Positions 45,796-52,697 of a stretch of DNA of 64,000 bases are shown piece by piece. This DNA is from Streptomyces sp. AcH 505 (lineage in GTDB: Bacteria > Actinomycetota > Actinomycetes > Streptomycetales > Streptomycetaceae). The notes under the pieces were generated by a model. It saw only the letters and a list, made by a program, of their open reading frames with translations, ran no database searches and had not been told where the DNA came from. The stretch lies in assembly GCF_000818175.1 (NCBI RefSeq), contig NZ_JTIY01000001.1, positions 6,382,121 through 6,446,120 on the forward strand, read 5' to 3'. Positions within the stretch are counted from its first letter, which is position 1. Each line of letters opens with the position of its first letter. A program made the translations under genes and the position numbers.

Positions 45796-46737
45796 ATGGG
45801 CGTGCGCCGACGTCAGGGCGTGCGCGAAACTGCGCCGATGAGTTCCCGACCCTCCTCGACCTCGACCTCGACGCCGTACGAGCGGGCCCTCCGGCACGTC
45901 ACGGAGCGCTCCTCGGGCGGCCCGCTGGATCCGGCGCTGCGCGTGACCCTCAACTTCCATCCGGACCGAGCGGTGCGAGGCAAACCGATCCTCGACGCCC
46001 TGGCCGAGGACGGCGTGTACCGCTCGCAGTTCGTGACGGGCACGAGCAACGGCGGCCTGACCGCCCACCCCGGCGGTGACCGGTGGCGCTGGGAGAGCCG
46101 GATCTTCGGCGGGGCGTACGACGCCGCGCCGGCGGAAGAGCGCCCGGTCTACGGAGCGCTGAACTTCCGCCATAAGCAGGTGGGCGCGGCACCACGCTTC
46201 GGCTCGGCCCACTTCCGGCTGAGGTGCGAGACGCTGCCGAGGACGACGTTCTGCTACCCGGACAGCTTCCTGGAACCGTCGGACTTCGCAGTGGCGTCCC
46301 GCATGCCCCTGGTCGAACTGGCCGAGGCGGACAGGCGGGACGCACTGGACGACTACATCGAGGCGCAGGTCCACGGCCCCCTGGTGCTGAAGGACGACGT
46401 GGAGGCACTGGTCCTGGACCCCTGCTACCGGGGTACGGAGGTGGAAGATTCGGCCCGCCGCCTGCCGTGCCCGCTCGAATGGCACCCGGGCTTCACCCTC
46501 ACCACGGAGGAACTACGACGCCATCCGGACTACCGGGGTGCGGAGTTCGTGGCCTTGGGCGAATCGATAGCGCAGGCGGGCCGCCTGACCCCACGCTCGA
46601 TAGGAACAGCCGCGCACACCGGCGACCACGACGAACAGTCCCTCAAGCGGGTCTGGCACTACGTGGCCCGCTTCGGCGCGCCGACGCCGGCGCGCGGGAC
46701 GCGGACGGAGACGGGAGCATTCGATGCCCTCCGCTGA
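45796..46737 (+). CDS. DUF3626 domain protein
   Basis: A 313-residue soluble protein (299 if the ATG at 45838 is used). Family-like blocks are [60 protein letters not shown] and LEWHPGF. DUF3626 has no established biochemical role. The upstream ATG is chosen because GGTGAG lies six bases before it; the downstream ATG has no ribosome site but gives a more typical N terminus. A broken PIG-L gene faces its 3' end. Confidence 0.75.
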   Translation: MGVRRRQGVRETAPMSSRPSSTSTSTPYERALRHVTERSSGGPLDPALRVTLNFHPDRAVRGKPILDALAEDGVYRSQFVTGTSNGGLTAHPGGDRWRWESRIFGGAYDAAPAEERPVYGALNFRHKQVGAAPRFGSAHFRLRCETLPRTTFCYPDSFLEPSDFAVASRMPLVELAEADRRDALDDYIEAQVHGPLVLKDDVEALVLDPCYRGTEVEDSARRLPCPLEWHPGFTLTTEELRRHPDYRGAEFVALGESIAQAGRLTPRSIGTAAHTGDHDEQSLKRVWHYVARFGAPTPARGTRTETGAFDALR

Positions 46738-46749
46738 GGGACGGGTGGC

Positions 46750-47034
46750 GGGCGGGTTGTGCGGGGGCTCTCGGGTACCAGTGTGCCCGTATACCCAGTG
46801 GGTGTGCCGGTGGTCCGGGCGGAACGCCCGCACTCGCTCGGCCAGTTGGGCGATCACCTCGTCCAGCGGCGCGGCGCCGCACCCAGGGCCGTCCGGCTGG
46901 TTTGCCGGTGCCCAGGATGCTCAAGGCGTCGGCCGGGTGGACGCGTGGTGGGCCAAGGTGCAGCCCGTCAGGAGGGATTCGTCGTCCGGGTGGGCGAACA
47001 CGCCCAGCAGGGACGGGAGTGTGGGGGTCCTCAC
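46750..47034 (-). pseudogene. Decayed PIG-L/LmbE-type deacetylase
   Basis: A GTG at 47034 with GAGGAG upstream starts LLGVFAHPDDESLLTGCTLAHHA, carrying the family's metal motif AHPDDE, but the frame stops at 46921 after 37 codons. A neighbouring frame then gives DALSILGTGKPA, and the original frame resumes with APLDEVIAQLAERVRAFRPD and HRHTHWVYGHTG, where normal family members have about three times as much sequence. The gene has therefore lost internal segments and frame. The left boundary is approximate. This remnant accounts for nearly all of the 331-bp gap between the DUF3626 and NmrA-like genes. Confidence 0.75.
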
Positions 47035-47068
47035 GGGCGGGCTCCTCGCCGTCGGTGGATCGCCGTGC

Positions 47069-47971
47069 TCAGGCAAGCCAGCGCGTGCGTGCCCATGTCT
47101 CGAAGGGCGTCAGCGGCAGGCCCAGGGCCCGCGCGAACTCCGGGTGCGCCGGCTGCGGGGTCTCGTTGAGGTGTGACTGCCCGAATCCCATGTCGGGCAT
47201 TCCGGCCGCGAGCGCTTCCTCCTTCGTCATGTCGGGCGCCGCCAGCTCCCTGCCGAGGGCGCGCGAGAGGATTTCCGCGATCTCCGCCATCGTCAGGCTG
47301 TCGCTCGCCAGCTCCAGCTCGACCTTGTGGAACCGTTCCGGCTCCGCGATCGCCGCGGCGGCCGTCGTACCGATGTCGTCCACCGCGACCAGGGACAGCC
47401 GGGTCGCGGGCTTCAACAGGCTCACCAGCCCGGCGTCGACTCCCCGCGGGAACATGATCTCCAGGGAGGGCAGGAAGTTCTCCATGAAGAAGCCCGGCTT
47501 GATCAGCGTCCAGTGCGTGAAGCCCGCCTCACGCACCCGGTCCTGGATCCCGGACTTCGCCGTGTAGTACGGCTCCATCCAGGCCCAGTCGTCCTTGACC
47601 CAGCTCGTGTGCTGCCCGGCGCCCGAGACGGACGTGTGCACGAACTGCGGTACGCCCGCCGCCCGTGCGCCCTCGATCAGATTGACGGCCTGGGCGAGCT
47701 CGCCCTCGAAGGCGCGTCCGGTCACGTCGGGCATCTGGACCGAGAAGACGGCGCGCGCCCCCTCTGCCGCCCGGGTCACCGAGCCCAGGTCGTCCAGGTC
47801 GCCGGTGACCAGTTCGGCGCCGAGCGCTTCGACGGTCTTCGCCCGGTCGGTCGCCGGGTCACGGACCAGGGCGCGGACCGGGATGCCCGAAGCGAGCAGG
47901 GCGCGGGCGGTGGCGCCGCCCTGCCGGCCGGTGGCGCCGATGACCAGGGCGGGTGCGGATTCAGTAGGCAT
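47069..47971 (-). CDS. NmrA-like NAD(P)-binding protein
   Basis: A 300-residue protein with an N-terminal dinucleotide motif ALVIGATGRQGGATARALL and the NmrA-type pattern VFSVQMPDVTGRAFEGELAQAVNLIEGARAAGVPQFVHTSVSGAG. Members act as redox sensors or as NADPH-dependent reductases of the NmrA/HSCARG group; no catalytic Tyr-x3-Lys is evident. GAGGAA lies before the ATG. It is divergent from a TetR gene with a perfect palindrome in between. Confidence 0.87.
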   Translation of the reverse strand: MPTESAPALVIGATGRQGGATARALLASGIPVRALVRDPATDRAKTVEALGAELVTGDLDDLGSVTRAAEGARAVFSVQMPDVTGRAFEGELAQAVNLIEGARAAGVPQFVHTSVSGAGQHTSWVKDDWAWMEPYYTAKSGIQDRVREAGFTHWTLIKPGFFMENFLPSLEIMFPRGVDAGLVSLLKPATRLSLVAVDDIGTTAAAAIAEPERFHKVELELASDSLTMAEIAEILSRALGRELAAPDMTKEEALAAGMPDMGFGQSHLNETPQPAHPEFARALGLPLTPFETWARTRWLA

Positions 47972-47998
47972 GGTGTTCCTCGGGTGGTGAAGCGCAGC

Positions 47999-48021
47999 TA
48001 AGTGGCGAGGCCCGCCACTTA
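47999..48021. promoter_or_regulatory. TetR operator between the NmrA-like and TetR genes
   Basis: TAAGTGGCG (47999-48007) and CGCCACTTA (48013-48021) are perfect 9-base arms with a 5-base spacer. A related partial arm, CCGCCGCTTAGC, lies about 25 bases further right. The location between divergent genes suggests control of both by the TetR protein. Confidence 0.7.
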
Positions 48022-48075
48022 CGTTCCGGTACGATACGGAGGGCCCCGCCGCTTAGCAACCCCGGAGATGACGTC

Positions 48076-48633
48076 ATGACCGTCCAGCGCGCTGACGCCC
48101 GGCGTAACTACGCGCGGATCCTCGCCGTCGCCGAGGCGGAGGTCGCCGCGCACGGCGGCGACGCCTCCCTCGAACAGATCGCCCGCGTCGCGGGCGTCGG
48201 CTCCGCCACCGTGCGGCGGCACTTCCCGGGCAGGCGCGCGATGTTGCAGGCGGTGTTCAGCGAGCGGGTCGAAGTCCTGTGCGCCCGCGCGGCGGAGTTG
48301 GCCGACGCCGCCGATGCGCGGGCCGCGCTGCTGGAGTGGCTGGGCGATCTCACCACGTACTCGGCCTCCGCACGGGGAATGGCCGACGCACTGGTCCAGG
48401 ACGGGGCGGACGACGCGGACCATGTGAACGTCTGCTCGGCGAAGCTCGGCGGGGCCGTCGACCCGCTGCTGCGGAACGCCGCGAGGGCCGGCGCCGTGGC
48501 GCCCGATGTGACGGTCGCCGACCTGGTCACGCTGGTCACGGGCATCGCCCTGGCCACCGAACACCACCAGGACCCCGTCGCTGAGGCACACCGCCTCCTC
48601 GGCCTGACGGTGCACGGCCTCAGCCCCCGCTGA
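48076..48633 (+). CDS. TetR family transcriptional regulator
   Basis: A 185-residue protein with the helix-turn-helix NYARILAVAEAEVAAHGGDASLEQIARVAGVGSATVRRHFPGRRAMLQAVF and a short helical C-terminal domain of the SbtR/PsrA-like kind. GGAG is present before the ATG. It is divergent from the NmrA-like gene and probably regulates it. Confidence 0.9.
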   Translation: MTVQRADARRNYARILAVAEAEVAAHGGDASLEQIARVAGVGSATVRRHFPGRRAMLQAVFSERVEVLCARAAELADAADARAALLEWLGDLTTYSASARGMADALVQDGADDADHVNVCSAKLGGAVDPLLRNAARAGAVAPDVTVADLVTLVTGIALATEHHQDPVAEAHRLLGLTVHGLSPR

Positions 48634-48707
48634 CCTGGGTGACTGCGCACGGCCGTCCCGGGTACCGGGGCGGTAGGGCCGTGGTGTTCACGCGAGAGGC
48701 GGGGGCG

Positions 48708-49568
48708 ATGTTCGACAACTTCGTGGCGGAGCACCGGCAGGTCGACGACGCGTCGATCTTCGTCCGCCACGCGGGGGAGGGGCCGCCGGTTCTGTTGCTG
48801 CACGGTCATCCCCGGACGTCAGCGACATGGCACCGCGTCGCACCGCAGCTGGTCCGGCGCGGCTTCACCGTCGTCTGCCCCGACCTGCGCGGATACGGTC
48901 GCTCGCGGGGCCCGGCGCCGACGGCGGACCACTCCGCCCACTCCAAGCGCGCCGTCGCGAACGACCTCGTGGCGGTGATGCGTTCGCTGGGACACGAACG
49001 GTTCGCACTGGCCGGTCACGATCGCGGCAGCTACGTGGCGTTCCGGCTCGCCCTCGACCACCCCGACGCGGTGTCACGCGTGGCGTTCCTGGACGGCGTG
49101 CCGCTCACCGAGCATCTCGCGCGCATCAGCGTGCAGTTCGCGACGCAGTGGTGGCACTGGTTCTTCTTCGCCCAGCCGGACATTCCGGAGCGCGTCATCA
49201 ACGCCGACCCGGACAGCTGGTACCACGGCGATCCGCTGAGCATGGGGCAGGAGAACTACGACGAGTGGCGTCAGGCCACGCGCAATCCCGCCGTGGTCCG
49301 GGCCATGCTGGAGGACTACCGGGCCGGACTCACGGTCGACCGGCAGGCGGAGGAGGCAGACCGGGCCGCCGGGGCGCGCCTCCGCTGCCCCGCGCTGATC
49401 CTGTGGTCCCTCCGCGACGATCTGGAGGATCTGTACGGCGACCCGGTGGCACCCTGGGCGTGCTGGGCCGACGACGTACACGGCCACGGGATCGACTCCG
49501 GGCACCACATGGCCGAAGAGGCGCCGGACGCCCTTGCCACCTCATTGGGTGACTTCTTCAGCGGCTGA
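48708..49568 (+). CDS. Alpha/beta hydrolase, haloacetate dehalogenase/epoxide hydrolase-like
   Basis: A 286-residue enzyme with oxyanion region LLLHGHPRTSATWHRVAPQL, DLRGYGRS, nucleophile elbow GHDRGS (Asp as nucleophile) and terminal His in DSGHHMAEEAPD. An aspartate nucleophile is the mark of dehalogenases and epoxide hydrolases rather than esterases. The start ATG at 48708 (MFDNFVAEHRQV) has a G-rich ribosome site; longer frames to the left are not conserved. The natural substrate is unknown. Confidence 0.85.
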   Translation: MFDNFVAEHRQVDDASIFVRHAGEGPPVLLLHGHPRTSATWHRVAPQLVRRGFTVVCPDLRGYGRSRGPAPTADHSAHSKRAVANDLVAVMRSLGHERFALAGHDRGSYVAFRLALDHPDAVSRVAFLDGVPLTEHLARISVQFATQWWHWFFFAQPDIPERVINADPDSWYHGDPLSMGQENYDEWRQATRNPAVVRAMLEDYRAGLTVDRQAEEADRAAGARLRCPALILWSLRDDLEDLYGDPVAPWACWADDVHGHGIDSGHHMAEEAPDALATSLGDFFSG

Positions 49569-49587
49569 GAAGGACAGCGAATCGCCC

Positions 49588-49632
49588 GTCGAGCCGGTCG
49601 AGCCCGTCGAGCCGGTCGAGCCCGTCGGGGCG
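49588..49632 (+). repeat. 9-bp tandem repeat ahead of cobF
   Basis: Four units of GTCGAGCCS (49588-49596, 49597-49605, 49606-49614, 49615-49623) and a degenerate fifth (GTCGGGGCG) follow each other. They fill the space between the hydrolase stop and the cobF ribosome site. The units would read Val-Glu-Pro in the cobF frame but lie upstream of its likely start. Confidence 0.75.
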
Positions 49633-49668
49633 GGGCGGGTCGGGCCGGTCGAGGAGGACAATCGCCCC

Positions 49669-50463
49669 ATGAGCAACACTGAGGCGCGGCACCTCCTGGT
49701 CATCGGCATCGGGGCAGGGGACCCCGACCATCTGACACTCGCTGCCGTGAAGGCCATCGGCAGGGCGCAGGTCTTCTTCGTACTCGGCAAGGGTCCGGAG
49801 AAGAACGCCCTGACACAGCTGCGCCGGGACATGCTCGACGAGCACGCGTCCGGCCCGTACCGCGTCGTCGAGGCCGACGACCCCTGGCGTGACCGCACTC
49901 AGGACGAACGGTCCGGCTACACGACGGCGGTCCACGACTGGCGGCAGCGGCGCGCCGACATCTGCGAACGGCTCATCCGCGACGAACTCGCCCCTGGCCG
50001 GTGCGGGGCGTTCCTGGTGTGGGGCGATCCCTCGCTGTACGACAGCACGCTCGGCATCCTGGAAGACATCAAGGCCCGCGGCGACGTGGCCTTCGACCAC
50101 GAGGTGATCCCGGGCATCAGCAGCGTCTCCGCCCTGGCCGCGCGCCACCGCGTCAACCTCAACCAGGTCGGCCGCCCCGTCCACATCACCCCCGGCCGCC
50201 GACTCGCCGAAGGCTTCCCCGACGACGACGGCGACATCGTCGTCATGCTCGACGGGCACCAGACGTTCCGGCATCTGACGGGCAGGGGCCTATGGATCTA
50301 CTGGGGTGCCTACATCGGCACGCCGGACGAGATCCTGGTGGCCGGGCCGCTGGACGAGGTCTCCGACCACATCCAGCAGGTACGCGCCGAAGCGCGGGCC
50401 CGGCACGGCTGGATCATGGACACCTACTTGTTGCGCCCCGGTCCCGTTGGCACGAACGGCTGA
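49669..50463 (+). CDS. cobF: Precorrin-6A synthase (deacetylating)
   Basis: A 264-residue SAM-dependent methyltransferase of the aerobic cobalamin pathway, which methylates C-1 of precorrin-5 with loss of the acetyl group. The start LLVIGIGAGDPDHLTLAAVKAIGRAQVFFVLGKG and the block GAFLVWGDPSLYDST...VIPGISSVSALAARH are characteristic of CobF. ATG at 49669 follows GAGGAGGA by about 10 bases; upstream in-frame sequence is a repeat and is not included. No other cob gene or B12 riboswitch adjoins it, so it is an isolated member of the pathway here. Confidence 0.9.
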   Translation: MSNTEARHLLVIGIGAGDPDHLTLAAVKAIGRAQVFFVLGKGPEKNALTQLRRDMLDEHASGPYRVVEADDPWRDRTQDERSGYTTAVHDWRQRRADICERLIRDELAPGRCGAFLVWGDPSLYDSTLGILEDIKARGDVAFDHEVIPGISSVSALAARHRVNLNQVGRPVHITPGRRLAEGFPDDDGDIVVMLDGHQTFRHLTGRGLWIYWGAYIGTPDEILVAGPLDEVSDHIQQVRAEARARHGWIMDTYLLRPGPVGTNG

Positions 50464-50496
50464 GGAAGCCCCTCGAACGAACACCCGTCGACCGGT

Positions 50497-50536
50497 GGAA
50501 GGCCCGGGGCCCGGGGTACTGGGCCCCTGACCTTCC
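50497..50536. terminator. Hairpin terminator between cobF and the MIB operon
   Basis: GGAAGG and CCGGGGCCC-type bases (50497-50512) pair with GGGCCCC and CCTTCC (50521-50536), giving a long GC-rich stem with a small internal mismatch. It lies between convergent genes and can serve both. There is no marked T-run. Confidence 0.6.
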
Positions 50537-50561
50537 GCCGGCGGTCGGCGCTCCGCGACGG

Positions 50562-51440
50562 TCAGACGCGGTCCGCCGCGATCAGGACGTACTGGAACGA
50601 GCCGTCCCTGTACGAGTTGATGAACGCCTCCTCGATGCCGGTGACCAGTTCGGACGTGGCCCGTAGCTCCCAGTACGGCAGCGTCTCGGGCGTCAGGTCG
50701 ATGACCGCCTGCGGGACGAGACGGTGGTCGGCCATGGCCTTCAGATACTCCCTGCGCGAGTGGATGTTGCACTCGAAGTGCGCGTTGATCTGGGATACCC
50801 ACTTCGACGGCTGGCCGTAACGCGGGTTCCAGCAGCCGGTGATGGTGACGTACCGGCCGCCGACGGCGAGCACGCGCGAGTGTTCGGCGAACAGGTCGTC
50901 CAGATCGACGTACATGCTCGACTCGTTGTTCCAGGAGCCGGCGGCCTGCCCGGTCTCGAAGGGCGTGTCGAGCATGTTGCACACCCGGGCGCGGACGTGG
51001 TCGTCGATGCCCAGTTCATGGGCGCGGCGGTTGGCGAAGTCGGCCTGCTTGGCCGACAGGGTGACACCTTCGACGTTGCAGCCGAACCGCTGATGGGCCA
51101 TCACCATCGAACCGCCCCGGCCGCACCCGGCGTCCACCAGTGTGTCCGCGCGCCCGATCGAACCGAGCTGGTCCAGCAGGACTTCGGCCTGCGCCGACTC
51201 CAGCCGGTGCAGCTCGGCGATCAGCCTCTTCTCGTGGCCGCTCTCGTGCGCCTTCCCGAGGGCGGCGTGGTCGACGTCGCCGATGCCGTAGTGGTGGTGG
51301 TAGAGCCCGTCCACGTCGCCGAGGCGCAGGTTCACCGGCCGCGCCTCGCCGTCCCAGTACCGGGCGATGTCACCCTGGTAGGGAGAGGCGGGGGTGGGGA
51401 TGAACACGGAGGTACCGTTGGTGAGTTCGGTGCTGGTCAC
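50562..51440 (-). CDS. mtf: Geranyl diphosphate 2-C-methyltransferase (2-methylisoborneol pathway)
   Basis: A 292-residue SAM-dependent methyltransferase that adds a methyl group to C-2 of geranyl diphosphate, the first step to 2-methylisoborneol. Motif I is VDAGCGRGG (102-110), followed by CNVEGVTLSAKQADFANRRAHELG and NNESSMYVDLDDLFAEHSRVLAVGGRYV, all closely matching known MIB methyltransferases. The GTG start has AGGAG ten bases upstream. It begins 15 bp after the terpene synthase stop, so the two are in one operon with the encapsulin-like gene. Confidence 0.95.
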   Translation of the reverse strand: MTSTELTNGTSVFIPTPASPYQGDIARYWDGEARPVNLRLGDVDGLYHHHYGIGDVDHAALGKAHESGHEKRLIAELHRLESAQAEVLLDQLGSIGRADTLVDAGCGRGGSMVMAHQRFGCNVEGVTLSAKQADFANRRAHELGIDDHVRARVCNMLDTPFETGQAAGSWNNESSMYVDLDDLFAEHSRVLAVGGRYVTITGCWNPRYGQPSKWVSQINAHFECNIHSRREYLKAMADHRLVPQAVIDLTPETLPYWELRATSELVTGIEEAFINSYRDGSFQYVLIAADRV

Positions 51441-51455
51441 AGTGAGATGCGCTCC

Positions 51456-52631
51456 TTACCAGAAGTCCGGCAGGCTGTACCGGTAGGTGTTTGTCCGGTG
51501 CCAGTAGTGGTTGCCGTCGACCCACACGGCCACGCCCCGGAGGAAACGCAGCACGTTCGGGACGGGGCAGGCGGCCGCCAGTGCCGCGGCCTCGGCTTCG
51601 AACTCGTGCATGAGTTCGTTGTGGACCTCGACCGCCTTCAGATAGGCGTCCTGGTCGGACAGGCCTTCCCGTTCGGCGATCACCACGGGCAGGTTGAGAT
51701 GCCGGCCCGGGCTGTTGAGTTCCTTGGTGTACGAGTAGAGGTCGTTGACGATGGTGGTGGCGTTGCCCGCCAGTGCGATGACCCGCTGCATGGCCGGCTG
51801 GGCATGCAGGTCGGCGGGGAGTTCGTAGCCGCCGACGGTGTCGGTGATGGTGGGGCAGGGGCGGAAGTTGTTGAACTGGCGCATCGCCAGGTACTCCCAC
51901 ACCTCGGGCACGTGCTCCGTCTCGGACCACGCGGCCTCCGCCAGGTAGCCGAGATGCAGCCGCGCCATGTCGTGCCGGTACCGGTCGGCCTGTGAGGCGG
52001 TGGACTGCTCGGTGAAGTAGGCCATGGCGGAGCTGTAGGCGCGCCGTGGGCCGTCCGACTGCAGCGACGCGGCCCAGGCCGGTTCGTACTCCTTCGTGGT
52101 GTGCAGGGTGTCGAGCGCCGTGTGCGCCAGCAGGAGGCGGCTGCCCAGGCCCACGGGTGAGCCGCCGTGGTCCTCGCAGTAGCAGTCGTCGACGGCGTTC
52201 TCCGCGACCATCAGCCGGGTGGCGATCATCAGGTGGTCGACGGTGGGCGCGTCCGGATGGCAAGCGACCATGTAGCGGCCGACGGAGAAGCCGTCGAACT
52301 GGTCCTCCCACTCGGGCGGGAACGCCTGGACCTCGTCCACCGCCCATTCCTTGATCCTGCGGCTGACCTCCGCCACCCGCGCCGCGTCGGGCTCCGCCAC
52401 CCGATGGTGGTAGAGCCCCGGGATCGGTGTGCCCTCCGGTGCGCTGTCCGGTGTGGTCTCCGGCGCGGCCTCCTCCGGCGCCCCCTCCGCCGGTGGGCCG
52501 GGATCGGGAGGAGCCGGTGGCTCCGCACGCCGGCCTAAGTGCAGACCGGTCGTGCCGAGACCGCTCGGGCCGCACAGGAGCCGTTCCAGGACGGGGCTCA
52601 GCTGCAGAGGGGAGGGCCCAGGATCGGGCAT
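51456..52631 (-). CDS. tpc: 2-Methylisoborneol synthase, presumed encapsulin cargo
   Basis: A 391-residue class I terpene cyclase converting 2-methylgeranyl diphosphate to 2-methylisoborneol. Metal-binding motifs are Asp148-Asp149 within DDCYCED and the NSE triad Asn296/Ser300/Glu304 in NDLYSYTKE. The C terminus WHRTNTYRYSLPDFW is typical. Residues 1-70 are Pro/Ala/Glu-rich and probably disordered; LERLLCGPSGLGTTGLHL (15-32) stands out as a conserved-looking linear motif. In Family 2B encapsulin systems such N-terminal regions direct the synthase into the shell. The region is shorter than in S. coelicolor, whose synthase is about 440 residues (from memory). AGGAG lies seven bases before the ATG. 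Confidence 0.95.
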   Translation of the reverse strand: MPDPGPSPLQLSPVLERLLCGPSGLGTTGLHLGRRAEPPAPPDPGPPAEGAPEEAAPETTPDSAPEGTPIPGLYHHRVAEPDAARVAEVSRRIKEWAVDEVQAFPPEWEDQFDGFSVGRYMVACHPDAPTVDHLMIATRLMVAENAVDDCYCEDHGGSPVGLGSRLLLAHTALDTLHTTKEYEPAWAASLQSDGPRRAYSSAMAYFTEQSTASQADRYRHDMARLHLGYLAEAAWSETEHVPEVWEYLAMRQFNNFRPCPTITDTVGGYELPADLHAQPAMQRVIALAGNATTIVNDLYSYTKELNSPGRHLNLPVVIAEREGLSDQDAYLKAVEVHNELMHEFEAEAAALAAACPVPNVLRFLRGVAVWVDGNHYWHRTNTYRYSLPDFW

Positions 52632-52682
52632 CCGTAACTCCTAGGTGAGGTGGTGGGTTTCGCCACGGGACCGATGGGGCGG

Positions 52683-52697
52683 CCTAGGCCCTGTCCG
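52683..52697. repeat. Short match to the MITE end at the encapsulin stop codon
   Basis: CTAGGCCCTGTCCGG is identical to the left flank plus terminal end of the MITE at 25184-25198, and the match extends one base outward (CC). It supplies the encapsulin gene's stop codon (CTA on the plus strand) and last four codons. No opposite end is found nearby, so it is either a solo remnant or chance similarity. Confidence 0.4.

Noticed and set aside
46513-46857. A separate small minus-strand protein opposite the DUF3626 gene
   Set aside because: Its readable part (LAERVRAFRPDHRHTHWVYGHTG) is a piece of the decayed PIG-L gene; the remainder is antisense to DUF3626.
49534-49668. N-terminal extension of CobF containing Val-Glu-Pro repeats
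   Set aside because: It overlaps the end of the upstream hydrolase gene, has no homology to CobF, and a ribosome site precedes the ATG at 49669.
50562-52631. Geosmin synthase locus
   Set aside because: The cyclase is a single-domain enzyme of 391 residues with MIB-synthase motifs and a partner GPP methyltransferase; geosmin synthase is a two-domain protein of about 720 residues without a methyltransferase.
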